Source of the DNA: Cetobacterium somerae
Lineage (GTDB): Bacteria > Fusobacteriota > Fusobacteriia > Fusobacteriales > Fusobacteriaceae
Length of the DNA stretch: 64,000 nucleotides
NCBI RefSeq assembly: GCF_022430525.1
Contig: NZ_CP092519.1
Span: 994,454 to 1,058,453 of the forward strand
Direction: 5' to 3'
The notes below the pieces were generated by a model. The model saw only the letters and a list, made by a program, of their open reading frames with translations. It did not search any database and had not been told where the DNA came from. Position 1 is the stretch's first letter, and each line of letters opens with the position of its first letter. Position numbers and translations under genes: made by a program. Below, one piece after another: positions 50,519 through 59,856 of this stretch.

Positions 50519-51283
50519 TCAACTTACTCCTAAAATATCACAACATATTTTCTTTATATCTTTTTGATCTATTTTTTTCTCTTTATAATCTTTAGATATA
50601 TCTCCTAAAATCCAAAGAGGAACTTCTCTTTCAAGTTTGCTATCTCCTCCATGATTTCCCTTTTCATCCATTCCATGATCAGAAGTTATTACAATCTCAT
50701 ATCCAGCCTCTTGCCACATAGGTACATAGTGTGAGAAGTAGTAATTTAATTTGTGAACTCTATTTTCATACTTTTTTGAAAGCCCCCCATATCTATGACC
50801 TGCATCATCAATATTCATAGTATGTAAAAGTAAAAAGTCTGGATTTTTATCTTTTATAAGCTTATTAGTTAAAGAAAATAAATGAGAATCTGGATAGCTA
50901 TCCTCCCAATAAAATCTTCCATAATTTATATTTTTTTCCAAATCTTCAACTTCAATATCCTCTTCTATATTGAAAGATCCGTTATATAGCTCGTGTACCC
51001 AATGGTATGCAACTGCTGCTGTTTTCAAATTGGCTTTTTTTGCTAAAGAAAATATACTCTCCTCTTTAGACATTCTATTTATCTGATTATTTATTATTCC
51101 ACTTTCTATTGGAGTCTTCCCTGTTAAAATAGTTTCATAAAGTGGTCTTGAAAGACTTGGAAGCTCACTTAATAAAGTAAATTTTTCCCCCATATTAGCT
51201 GATTCTAAAGCTTTTAAATATCCCATTTTATGACTTACATGATCTCCCATACCATCGATTAAAACTAAAATTAACTTCCTCAT
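50519..51283 (-). CDS. Alkaline-phosphatase-superfamily hydrolase in transport operon
   Basis: A 254-residue cytosolic enzyme: LVLIDGMGDH (metal Asp), the nucleophile region RPLYETILTGKTP (Thr), HTMNIDDAGHRYGG and TSDHGMDEKGNHGG give the binuclear zinc site of the nucleotide pyrophosphatase/phosphonoacetate-hydrolase branch. There is no signal peptide, so it should act on the imported ligand. It sits between the binding protein and permease genes, suggesting a phosphodiester or phosphonate ester as the substrate. Exact reaction unknown. Confidence 0.82.
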   Translation of the reverse strand: MRKLILVLIDGMGDHVSHKMGYLKALESANMGEKFTLLSELPSLSRPLYETILTGKTPIESGIINNQINRMSKEESIFSLAKKANLKTAAVAYHWVHELYNGSFNIEEDIEVEDLEKNINYGRFYWEDSYPDSHLFSLTNKLIKDKNPDFLLLHTMNIDDAGHRYGGLSKKYENRVHKLNYYFSHYVPMWQEAGYEIVITSDHGMDEKGNHGGDSKLEREVPLWILGDISKDYKEKKIDQKDIKKICCDILGVS

Positions 51284-51291
51284 AATCCCTC

Positions 51292-52335
51292 CTACTTTCT
51301 ATTTACTAAAACTTCCTCTTGCCAAACTCTTCCTAAATTTTTTGAAGTTTTGTCCCAAGCATCATGATTTTCAATAGCTCTTGCATTCTTATACTGCTCA
51401 TCTGGAATCATCCTTTTCTTTATATCCTCTGGTAGATTAATTTTCCTAATTGGTCTTGCATTTCCCTTAGCTAAATTTATCTGACCATCATCACTAAATA
51501 TATACTCTCTTGTTAATTTAGCTGCATTTGGATTCTTTGCCCATTTATTAATTATTGTTGTATATCCGCTTATAAGAGAACCATCTGAAGGAATTAAAAC
51601 TTCAAATCTCTCTTTATCAATTGAATCTCTGTAGCTTAAACCATTAAAATCCCAGATTAATCCAACTTCAACTTCACCTTTTTCTAAGTTTTGAATATTT
51701 GGTGAAGCTGCTGAAACTCTGCCCTCTTTTGCTAAATTAGCAAAATACTTTATTGCTGGTTCTATATTATTTTCATTTCCACCTAATGCATAAGCTGCCG
51801 CTAAAACGGCACTTGAAGCTTGAGCTGCTGTTCCTACATCTCCTGGGCTTACTTTAAATTTGCTATTTTTTAAAGCCTCCCAAGATCTAGGTATATCCTT
51901 TTCTGGAATTTTATCTTTATCTACTATAAAAGCTATTGTTCCTGTATAAGCTAACATCCAATGTCCATTTTTATCTTTAGCCCACTCTGGTACCTCTTCC
52001 CAATAACTTGTTTTGTATGGTTGAGTAACCCCTTGTTTCAGAGCTATATTTGCAAATCCTGCCCCTATATCACCAATATCTGCTGTGGCATTTTTTCCCT
52101 CATTTTTAAATTTTGCAATTTCCTGAGCACTACTCATATCAGTATCACTATGTTTTATATTATATTTTTCTTTTATTTGACTCCAAGTATCTTTCCAATT
52201 GGCCCAATTATCAGGCATTCCAACAGATAATACTTCTCCTTCTTTTTGTGCTTTCTCTTGAATCTCTTGTAAAGTTTCTCCATAAGTTAAAACAGTTGAT
52301 AAAAGTGTTGCCAATAAAACAAATTTTTTCATCAT
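51292..52335 (-). CDS. ABC substrate-binding protein (iron/AEP/polyamine type 1 fold)
   Basis: A 347-residue periplasmic binding protein with a Sec signal peptide (FVLLATLLSTVLTYG). EGEVLSVGMPDNWANWKDTW, DIGDIGAGFANIALKQGVTQ and VEVGLIWDFNGLSYRDSI match the family that includes 2-aminoethylphosphonate- and iron-binding proteins. First gene of a five-gene operon with a Pho box at 52381-52419. Ligand probably an organophosphate or phosphonate by context. Confidence 0.85.
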   Translation of the reverse strand: MMKKFVLLATLLSTVLTYGETLQEIQEKAQKEGEVLSVGMPDNWANWKDTWSQIKEKYNIKHSDTDMSSAQEIAKFKNEGKNATADIGDIGAGFANIALKQGVTQPYKTSYWEEVPEWAKDKNGHWMLAYTGTIAFIVDKDKIPEKDIPRSWEALKNSKFKVSPGDVGTAAQASSAVLAAAYALGGNENNIEPAIKYFANLAKEGRVSAASPNIQNLEKGEVEVGLIWDFNGLSYRDSIDKERFEVLIPSDGSLISGYTTIINKWAKNPNAAKLTREYIFSDDGQINLAKGNARPIRKINLPEDIKKRMIPDEQYKNARAIENHDAWDKTSKNLGRVWQEEVLVNRK

Positions 52336-52380
52336 TTCTCCTCCCTAAAACTTTAATTCTAACTTACTTTAACACCTTCT

Positions 52381-52419
52381 TGTTAATATAAAATAAATTA
52401 TCAGTAAATTAATTGTAAA
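52381..52419 (-). promoter_or_regulatory. Pho box of the second transporter operon
   Basis: Minus-strand TTTACA, TTTACT, TTTATT, TTAACA at exact 11-bp steps; TAGAAT follows 19 nt after the last repeat. Confidence 0.82.
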
Positions 52420-52452
52420 AACTATTTTTAAAGTTCAAATAAAATTTTAAAC

Positions 52453-52484
52453 AAAAAAGTGCCAGAAACATTTTCTGACACTTC
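52453..52484 (-). terminator. Terminator of the alcohol dehydrogenase gene
   Basis: AAGTG-CAGAA pairs with TTCTG-CACTT (one mismatch); minus-strand T run follows. Confidence 0.82.
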
Positions 52485-52507
52485 ACTTAAAATATTCATA
52501 TTATTTT

Positions 52508-53656
52508 TTACATTGCACTTCTATATATCTCAATAATCTCCTCTAAAGTAGCTTGCTTAGGATTTGTAAATCCACATGCATCTTTTAAAGCATTTGTTGC
52601 TAAAATAGTAAAGTCTTCCTCTTTAGCTCCTAACTCTTTTATTCCTTTTGGAATTCCAATATCATTTGATAATTTTACAATCTCTTTTATTGCTAAATCA
52701 GCTGAATTATTTTCATTTAAAATATGAGGATTTACTCCTAACAATATTGCAACTTTTCTTAATTTCTCTTTTGACACCTCAGCGTTATATCTAACTACAT
52801 GAGGTAATAAAATTGCATTACATACACCATGAGGTAAATCATAGAATCCTCCTAACTGGTGAGCCATTGCATGAACATATCCTAAAGAAGCATTGTTAAA
52901 AGCCATTCCTGCTAAATACTCTGCATAAGCCATATTATCTCTTGCTTTAATATCTTTTCCATTAAATACTGCATCTCTTAAGTTTTTAGAAATCAATTCA
53001 ATAGCTTTTTCAGCACATGCATCTGTTACTGGAGTTGCAATTGTTGAAACATAAGCTTCTATTGCATGTGTTAAAGCATCCATACCTGTTGCTGCTGTTA
53101 AACTCTTTGGCATATCTAACATTAACTCTGGATCATTCACTGCTATAATTGGAGTTACATTTTTATCTACTATAGCCATTTTTACATGTCTATCTTCATC
53201 TGTTATTATACAAAATCTTGTCATTTCCGAAGCTGTTCCAGCAGTTGTGTTTATTGACATTAAAGGAAGTTGAGGGTGTGCAGATCTGTCTACCCCTTCA
53301 TAATCTTTTATATCTCCACCATTAGCAGCTACTAAAGCTATCCCTTTTGCTGCATCATGAGGTGACCCTCCACCAAAAGATATTACAAAATCACATCCAT
53401 TATCTTTTAACATCTTTAATCCATCATTAACATTTGTCACTGTTGGATTTGGTTTTGTTTCATCAAAGATAACATACTCTATTTTATTCTCATCTAATAC
53501 ATTTGTTAATTTTTTAACTAAACCAATATTTACTAATATTTTATCTGTTACTATTAAAGACTTTTTTAAACCTCTCGATTTAATTTCATTTCCTAGATTT
53601 TTAATACATCCCTCTCCCATATAAGAAATTGATGGCATGAAAAAAGCATATGACAT
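52508..53656 (-). CDS. Iron-containing alcohol dehydrogenase
   Basis: A 382-residue NAD(P)-dependent group III dehydrogenase: [17 protein letters not shown] nucleotide loop, [16 protein letters not shown], and metal ligands in [35 protein letters not shown]. It resembles 1,3-propanediol and butanol dehydrogenases. No Pho box is visible before it; placement between phosphorus operons may be incidental, or it may reduce an aldehyde from phosphonate or glycerol breakdown. ATG 53656 follows TAGGAGG. Confidence 0.9.
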   Translation of the reverse strand: MSYAFFMPSISYMGEGCIKNLGNEIKSRGLKKSLIVTDKILVNIGLVKKLTNVLDENKIEYVIFDETKPNPTVTNVNDGLKMLKDNGCDFVISFGGGSPHDAAKGIALVAANGGDIKDYEGVDRSAHPQLPLMSINTTAGTASEMTRFCIITDEDRHVKMAIVDKNVTPIIAVNDPELMLDMPKSLTAATGMDALTHAIEAYVSTIATPVTDACAEKAIELISKNLRDAVFNGKDIKARDNMAYAEYLAGMAFNNASLGYVHAMAHQLGGFYDLPHGVCNAILLPHVVRYNAEVSKEKLRKVAILLGVNPHILNENNSADLAIKEIVKLSNDIGIPKGIKELGAKEEDFTILATNALKDACGFTNPKQATLEEIIEIYRSAM

Positions 53657-53771
53657 AATAGCCTCCTAATAAATGTATTTTTTAGTGTACACCAATAATA
53701 ACTCTTTTTGTACTATAAATCAATACTTTTTTTATTTTTATTATTTTGAATTAGTATTCAAGCTAATTTTT

Positions 53772-55121
53772 TCACTCTACCCATATTTTATCTTTTACTT
53801 GAAACCACTTTTCTAAAGCTGGTTTTTTCAAACTATTATATAGTGGATTTATAACTACCATGGGTTCATCTTTTTCTGATACACCCTCAATTCTTAGATA
53901 CTCTCCCTCTTTAAGTTCATTAAAAATATTAACCTCTTGTCCTACAACCATATTTATAACTTTTCCATTTTTAATAATTCTCCAAATTAAAGTTTGTGAA
54001 GAAAGTATCTTTATACTAATTTCACCTTTGACCTCATCTCCAGGATAGATAATTTGTCCATTATTCTCCATTCTAAGTTTTATCTCTCCAATTCTTGAAA
54101 CATACATTCTTCCTTTCTTCATATTTTCTAAAATATTTTTACTTTCATACTTATCTAGTCTTATATAATTTAAAGGATCTCCTAAACTTTCTCCATGATT
54201 ATCACTTCCACCTACTGCAAATATTTTATGTCCATCATTCCATAGCATATCCAATGCTTCTAATGCTTTTCTATCATAATATGGATTATTCCCTTCTCTT
54301 GTTGGAGAGTTTATTACCTCTATAAAATCCAAATCTTTTAAATCAATATTATAAAACAATCCTAAAAACATTCTTGAAGTATTATGAAAGGGATGATTTA
54401 ATGATACATACCCACCTTGCTTTTTAACCTCTTTAAATATTTTTGCCAATGATATCTCTCTAGTATCATCTTCATCTATGTGATTATAATAATCTATTAA
54501 CTTTTTTAAACCAAAAAGATTAAAGTGTCCTAAGTTATCTAATGTCAGCTCTGTTGAAGGTATAACGGGGATATCTATATCTGGATATTTTGTTAAAACA
54601 CTGTTATGCTCTGTTGGAAATATAAAATCTATCTCTTTTTTTATTATTTCTTTTTTTATGTCTATAAGAGACAGCCTGCCATCAGATATATTTGTATGAT
54701 TATGGAGTTCTCCTGCATACCACTCTTTAGTATCCAAATAAGTTTCTTTTAAAGTTATCTTCTTCATATTTTCTTTTTTTATAAGATTTCCATTTTCAAT
54801 TTTTATCTCTAGCTCAAACTCATCACCTACACCATAGTTCTTTAATAGTTTTAGTTTCCATTCACCTTCTGGTAACTCCCCTGGAATACAACAATTTGAA
54901 GTACTTTCCCAGTGTGTTGTTAAATAATATTTTTTCTTATTAGTCTTAAAAGATGTTAGTATTCTAGTTCTTCCTTCACTATCTTCCAATGATATGATTA
55001 CGTGTTCAAAAGGCCCTTTATTTAAGTTTAAAGATATTCTATTGATATCATTTGTTACCATAAATTTATACTCTAATTTTTCAATTTTTTTATTATTATT
55101 AAAACTTCCCTTAAATATCAT
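53772..55121 (-). CDS. CehA/McbA-type PHP-domain metallohydrolase
   Basis: A 449-residue protein. The N-terminal 125 residues form a beta-rich domain; the PHP domain begins WYAGELHNHTNISDG, continues FIFPTEHNSV, IPSTELTL, SLNHPFHNT and ends VGGSDNHGESLGDP, giving the metal ligands. A C-terminal beta domain follows. No signal peptide. CehA relatives hydrolyse carbamates or phosphodiesters; its own Pho box makes a phosphoester substrate likely. Monocistronic. Function is inferred from regulation. Confidence 0.8.
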   Translation of the reverse strand: MIFKGSFNNNKKIEKLEYKFMVTNDINRISLNLNKGPFEHVIISLEDSEGRTRILTSFKTNKKKYYLTTHWESTSNCCIPGELPEGEWKLKLLKNYGVGDEFELEIKIENGNLIKKENMKKITLKETYLDTKEWYAGELHNHTNISDGRLSLIDIKKEIIKKEIDFIFPTEHNSVLTKYPDIDIPVIPSTELTLDNLGHFNLFGLKKLIDYYNHIDEDDTREISLAKIFKEVKKQGGYVSLNHPFHNTSRMFLGLFYNIDLKDLDFIEVINSPTREGNNPYYDRKALEALDMLWNDGHKIFAVGGSDNHGESLGDPLNYIRLDKYESKNILENMKKGRMYVSRIGEIKLRMENNGQIIYPGDEVKGEISIKILSSQTLIWRIIKNGKVINMVVGQEVNIFNELKEGEYLRIEGVSEKDEPMVVINPLYNSLKKPALEKWFQVKDKIWVE

Positions 55122-55172
55122 CTTTAATCTCCTCCCTAATATTATGTAAATATATCCATTTTATCAAAAAGA

Positions 55173-55211
55173 TGTTAAAGCAAAATTAAGTTATAGTAAA
55201 TTTAATGTTAA
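55173..55211 (-). promoter_or_regulatory. Pho box of the CehA-like gene
   Basis: Minus-strand TTAACA, TTTACT, TTAATT, TTAACA at exact 11-bp steps; TATATT follows 18 nt after the last repeat. Confidence 0.82.
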
Positions 55212-55338
55212 TAAGATTTTTTTATCTCAAAAAAAAGATTTACAAACCTTTTTTTGTATATTTATGTAGAATATATTGATTTATTAATAAATATATAGTA
55301 TATATTTTATTAAGGGAGTTATAATTGGGGGTGTTTTT

Positions 55339-55449
55339 ATGGATTTAAAAAGTCTTTTAATTAAAGATTTAATGAAACAAAAAGAAGAAAAAACAAAAAG
55401 CTTAAAAGAAAATTTACATTTAGAAAGCTTAAGATTACAAAAAAAATAA
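55339..55449 (+). CDS. Small charged ORF, 36 aa
   Basis: A 36-codon ORF (MDLKSLLIKDLMKQKEEKTK ...) with a GGGGGTG site 6 nt upstream and a complete downstream hairpin terminator. The peptide is a single charged helix rich in Lys and Glu. Not recognised. It may be a real small protein or a leader of the following terminator-ended RNA. Confidence 0.4.
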   Translation: MDLKSLLIKDLMKQKEEKTKSLKENLHLESLRLQKK

Positions 55450-55484
55450 AAAAAATTTTAATCTACAAATAACCAAGTAGTCAT

Positions 55485-55530
55485 GGAAATCGTAGTCAAA
55501 CACTTTAGTTGACCCACGGTTTCCTTTTAT
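55485..55530 (+). terminator. Intrinsic terminator
   Basis: GGAAATCGT-GTCAA pairs with TTGAC-ACGGTTTCC (small bulges) followed by TTTTATTTT. Confidence 0.75.
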
Positions 55531-55588
55531 TTTATTGGTTTTTATGCTATAATAACTATGTGATATTTTTTACAAGAGGTGAGGTTTA

Positions 55589-56098
55589 TTGAAGTTAATA
55601 TTTAAATTTGTTGCGCTATTTTTTATTTTAACAATCTGCGTTTTCTCTCAGGAAAACAACTCTTCAGATAAAATAAAAGATTACGTAAAGAAAAATACCA
55701 CTACTGAGAAAACTGCTACTAATATATATAAAAGTATTATTGAGAATTCAGAAAAGCATGATGTTGAACCAGAATTAATTGCTGCTATAATAAAAGTTGA
55801 AAGTGACTTTAAACATAGTACTATTTCTACTGCTGGTGCAAGAGGATTAATGCAACTTATGCCTAAAACAGCAAAACTTATGAAAGTTAATCCTAATGAC
55901 ATGAATGCTAATATAAAAGGTGGAACAAAATATATTGCTTGGTGTTTAGAACAGCAAAATAATAATTTGAAATTAGCTCTAGCATCTTATAATGCTGGAA
56001 TTGGAAATGTTAAAAAGTATAATGGTATTCCACCATTTAAAGAAACTCAAAACTATGTTAAAAAAGTAATGAAAGAATATAACTATTTAAAAGCATAG
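55589..56098 (+). CDS. Lytic transglycosylase (SLT domain), exported
   Basis: Cleaves peptidoglycan glycan strands. The 169-residue protein has a signal peptide (FKFVALFFILTICVFS) and an SLT domain: catalytic Glu in IKVESDFKHS, STAGARGLMQLMPKTAK, GGTKYIAWCLEQQ and ALASYNAGIGNVKKYNGIPP. It starts at TTG 55589 after GAGGTGAGG. Short, single-domain type. Ends at a strong terminator. Confidence 0.9.
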   Translation: MKLIFKFVALFFILTICVFSQENNSSDKIKDYVKKNTTTEKTATNIYKSIIENSEKHDVEPELIAAIIKVESDFKHSTISTAGARGLMQLMPKTAKLMKVNPNDMNANIKGGTKYIAWCLEQQNNNLKLALASYNAGIGNVKKYNGIPPFKETQNYVKKVMKEYNYLKA

Positions 56099-56104
56099 AA
56101 AAAG

Positions 56105-56134
56105 AAAAGGTCGTATAGTTACGACCTTTTTTAT
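56105..56134. terminator. Bidirectional terminator
   Basis: AAAAGGTCGTA/TACGACCTTTT plus T run, between converging genes. Confidence 0.88.
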
Positions 56135-58077
56135 TACTTTATTCTTTTTAAAGTTTCATCAGGTAAACCTCTACTAAATAGAATTGGAACTTTTTCAACA
56201 TCAACTACACTGGTGTCTATTCCATACCATTTTTGAGGAGAAACAGTAAATTTCTTTATAAATAGTTGTGTTGAAATTATAAAACTGTCCCATGTTGAGA
56301 AATCATTTTCTAAAGCCAGCACTTCTTCAATTATTATAAATTTAAAGTTTCCTATTCCCTTCAAATTCTCATAGTCTATCATATAATTTCTAGGTTTAAA
56401 TACAACCTCTCCTGATTTTATTAAATCACGAATCACTTGAAACATCATTGTATTTATTCCTTGAGATACTCTAAACCCTAAATTAAAATCTATTACAAAT
56501 ATTCTATTCTCTTCTATTTTGTTAAAAATATATTCCCTCGTATATGGATCATCAGTTACATTTATATTTATAAACCAATAGTTATCAGCTTTCTTTGGAT
56601 CATTATTAAATATTGAATATATAACTTTTGGTTCCACTTGATTCCATAATTTAGATTTAGTTAGATAAACTACATTTCCTGCATAAAGTGGTAATTCACT
56701 ATCGTTTTTTAATATATTAAAATTTTCTTTATAATCAGTTAAACTTACAAATTTAAGATATCTTTTCTTAATTTCAAAACTATATTGCCAAACATACATT
56801 ACAAATGCTAAAGCAGCAGTAATTAATAAAGTTACATATCCACCACTTAATATTTTAAAACTATTTGCATATAAAAATGATAATTCAATAGTTCCGAAAA
56901 CTAGTAAAACAACAATCCAAAGTTTTTTTTGATTTTTTACAAATCTTATATACTGAGATAAAAGTAAAGTTGTCATAAGCATTGTTATTGTAATAGAAAG
57001 TCCATATGCAGCTTGCATATTCTGTGATTGCTTAAAAATTAAAATTATTCCTACACACCCAATACAAAGAGCTTTATTTACAGTTCCTATATATACTTGT
57101 CCCTTCTCTTTTGTTGGATATCTTATAGCTAACTTAGGAAAAATATTTAACTTTATAGCTTCAGATATTAAAGTAAATGACCCTGATATTAAAGCTTGAC
57201 TGGCTATAATAGCTGCTAGTGTTGCTATTATAACTCCCGGTATTATAAACCATTTGGGCATTATTAAGAAAAATGGACTATTTACAAAAGAATGCCCCTC
57301 CCTTGAAAGAAGGTATGCTCCTTGACCAAAATAACTTAAAAGTAGCGTTATTTTTACAAAAATCCAACTATAATATATATTTATTCTCCCACAGTGTCCA
57401 AGGTCTGAGTACAGTGCTTCTGCTCCTGTTGTACAAAGAAATACTGCCCCTAATATATATGGAACGTTTCCATTGGCTAATAATTTAAAAGCATAGTATG
57501 GATTTAATCCCTCTAGTATTCTCGGATTTTGTACCAATTGAACTATTCCAAAAAATCCAATCATGGAAAACCATACAAACATAATTGGTCCAAAAATTTT
57601 CCCTATTTTTTCTGTACCAAATTTCTGAGCTGAAAATAGTAATAAAATAATTATAAGCACTATCATCACAGTTATATCCTCTTTTAGAAAAACTATTAGA
57701 TTCAAACCCTCTATAGCTGAACTTACAGATATAGGTGGAGTCAATATTCCATCAGCTAAAATTGCTGCAACTCCAATTATTGCCGGAACTATAAGCCACT
57801 TAAAATATCTCTTTACAAGTGCGTAAAGTGCAAGAATTCCTCCCTCTCCATTATTATCAGCTTGTAAAGTCAACACCACATACTTTATTGTTGTTTGTAA
57901 CGTCAGTGTCCAAAATACTAGAGAAACTCCACCTAAGACCAATTCTCTAGTTGCGATACTATTATTAGTATAAAGAATAGCCTGCATAACGTAAAGAGGG
58001 GAGGTTCCTATATCGCCGTAAACTATTCCAAGAGCCACAAATAAAGACCCTATTGTTATATCCTTATTTTTAAACAT
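56134..58077 (-). CDS. kup: KUP-family potassium uptake protein
   Basis: A 647-residue inner-membrane K+ transporter. It starts ITIGSLFVALGIVYGDIGTS-PLY, the KUP signature, and has about 12 helices, with DNNGEGGILALYALV and GDGILTPPISVSSA-like segments (here ADGILTPPISVSSAIEGL), then a cytosolic C-terminal domain from about 470. Length is normal. Monocistronic, ATG 58077 after GGAGGAAATG. Confidence 0.93.
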   Translation of the reverse strand: MFKNKDITIGSLFVALGIVYGDIGTSPLYVMQAILYTNNSIATRELVLGGVSLVFWTLTLQTTIKYVVLTLQADNNGEGGILALYALVKRYFKWLIVPAIIGVAAILADGILTPPISVSSAIEGLNLIVFLKEDITVMIVLIIILLLFSAQKFGTEKIGKIFGPIMFVWFSMIGFFGIVQLVQNPRILEGLNPYYAFKLLANGNVPYILGAVFLCTTGAEALYSDLGHCGRINIYYSWIFVKITLLLSYFGQGAYLLSREGHSFVNSPFFLIMPKWFIIPGVIIATLAAIIASQALISGSFTLISEAIKLNIFPKLAIRYPTKEKGQVYIGTVNKALCIGCVGIILIFKQSQNMQAAYGLSITITMLMTTLLLSQYIRFVKNQKKLWIVVLLVFGTIELSFLYANSFKILSGGYVTLLITAALAFVMYVWQYSFEIKKRYLKFVSLTDYKENFNILKNDSELPLYAGNVVYLTKSKLWNQVEPKVIYSIFNNDPKKADNYWFININVTDDPYTREYIFNKIEENRIFVIDFNLGFRVSQGINTMMFQVIRDLIKSGEVVFKPRNYMIDYENLKGIGNFKFIIIEEVLALENDFSTWDSFIISTQLFIKKFTVSPQKWYGIDTSVVDVEKVPILFSRGLPDETLKRIK

Positions 58078-58145
58078 ACATTTCCTCCATTCCCTTTTTT
58101 TATTTTATTCGCTATCTTTATATATTTTCATTTAAATATTTCATT

Positions 58146-58182
58146 AAAAAAGACCTCACCTTAATTATAGATGAAGTCTTTT
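58146..58182 (-). terminator. Terminator of the opp operon
   Basis: AAAAGAC...CATC pairs with GGTG...GTCTTTT with wobble pairs; minus-strand T run follows oppA. Confidence 0.75.
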
Positions 58183-58194
58183 ATGAATTATTTA

Positions 58195-59844
58195 TTAATT
58201 TTCTACATAAGCCTTTTTAAAATGATATCCTCCTAAAGGTGATTTTACCCATCCTTTTACTTTTGGATTGGCAACAACAACACTTGTATAATAATAAAGT
58301 GGAATTATTGGCATATCATCCATTAGAATATTTTCAGCTTTATGAAGTAGTGCTGTTCTCTTTTCTGGGTCATTCTCCTTCTGAGCTTCCTTAATTAAAT
58401 TATCATACTCTGGATTAGAGTATCCTGAAACATTGTTTCCTCCTCCAGTTACCCAAAGGTCTAAGAAGTTCATCGGATCGTTATAATCAGCTATCCAACC
58501 ATGTCTTGCAATATCATAATTTTTATTATTTCTAGTTGTTTGGAATACTGCCCACTCTTCATTTTTTAAATCTACATCTACACCTAGATTTTTCTTCCAC
58601 ATATCTTGAACTGCTTGAGCCACCATTGCATGTCCATCTCCAGTATTAAATGTAAATGTTAATTTAGGAATCGATTCTGGTGTTGTATATCCAGCTTCTG
58701 CCATCAACTTCTTAGCTAATTCAACATCTCCCTCTCCAGGTAAATATGCACTATTCTCTGTAAAGTTTTTTCCATCTGTAGCAACTATCCCCTCTGAAAC
58801 AAAACTTCTAGCTGGAAGTTGTCCACCTTTTGTAACCTCTTCAACAATAAGTTTTTTATTTAAACCTAATGCTAGTGCTTTTCTCACTTTTGGATTTCCT
58901 AAAAACTTTACTACTTCTGGATTACTATTATTTCCAGATACATTTACAACATAAAAATATGTTCCTAAATATGGATATATTTTTCCCTCTCCGCTAGCTA
59001 AAAGAGATGGTATCTCACTAGCTGGTGGTGCATCTATAATATCAACTTCTCCCGCTTTAAAAGCATTCAAATAAGTTTTATCATCCACAATTATATCAAA
59101 TCTTAATTCGTCCAATTTAACATCATTTTTTCCCCAATAATTTTCATTTGGAACTAATAATATACTTTCTTTAGGATTCCATGATTTAATTTTAAATGGT
59201 CCATTTCCTATATAAGTTTTAGCGTCTATTGCCCATGCTGGATTATCTTTTACAACATCCTCTCTAAGTGGAAAGTATGATGGTAGAGATGTTAAAGATA
59301 AAAAATATGGCGTAGCATTCTCTAAAGTTACCTCTAAAGTTTTATCATCTATTGCTTTTACTCCAATCTCCTCTTCTGTAACCTCTCCATTATAAAATTT
59401 TTCACCATTTTTTAAATAAAATAACATGTAAGCGTATTCCATTCCTGTGTCTGGTGTTAATCCTCTTTTCCAAGAGTAAACAAAATCCTGTGCCTTTACT
59501 GGTTTTCCATCAGACCATTTTCCATTCTCTTTCAGTTTGAAAGTATATACCTTACCATCAGGAGATACTTCAACACTTTCCGCTGCTGCTGGAACTAACT
59601 TCCCATCATCCCCTTCCATGAAAAGCCCTTCGAATATGTTAGATGAAACAATTGAACCATCTACTGCTGTATTTAGTTGTGGATCTATTGTTCTTGGATC
59701 AGTTCCTAAATTATAAGATATTGAATTTTTCTTACTTTCTACTGAAGCTTGTGCTTTTTTCTCTTCATCTTTCCCACCACATGCAACTAAAAATAAAACC
59801 GCTGATGCTATTGCTAAACTCTTTCCATTTAATCTCCCGAACAT
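58195..59844 (-). CDS. oppA: Oligopeptide-binding lipoprotein OppA
   Basis: A 549-residue SBP_bac_5 lipoprotein: lipobox LVACG, ISYNLGTDPRTIDPQLNTAV and GKWSDGKPVKAQDFVYSWKR match OppA. It is the last and probably most abundant product of oppBCDFA; 12 nt separate it from oppF and GGAGGAG precedes ATG 59844. Confidence 0.92.
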   Translation of the reverse strand: MFGRLNGKSLAIASAVLFLVACGGKDEEKKAQASVESKKNSISYNLGTDPRTIDPQLNTAVDGSIVSSNIFEGLFMEGDDGKLVPAAAESVEVSPDGKVYTFKLKENGKWSDGKPVKAQDFVYSWKRGLTPDTGMEYAYMLFYLKNGEKFYNGEVTEEEIGVKAIDDKTLEVTLENATPYFLSLTSLPSYFPLREDVVKDNPAWAIDAKTYIGNGPFKIKSWNPKESILLVPNENYWGKNDVKLDELRFDIIVDDKTYLNAFKAGEVDIIDAPPASEIPSLLASGEGKIYPYLGTYFYVVNVSGNNSNPEVVKFLGNPKVRKALALGLNKKLIVEEVTKGGQLPARSFVSEGIVATDGKNFTENSAYLPGEGDVELAKKLMAEAGYTTPESIPKLTFTFNTGDGHAMVAQAVQDMWKKNLGVDVDLKNEEWAVFQTTRNNKNYDIARHGWIADYNDPMNFLDLWVTGGGNNVSGYSNPEYDNLIKEAQKENDPEKRTALLHKAENILMDDMPIIPLYYYTSVVVANPKVKGWVKSPLGGYHFKKAYVEN

Positions 59845-59856
59845 AAACTCCTCCTT

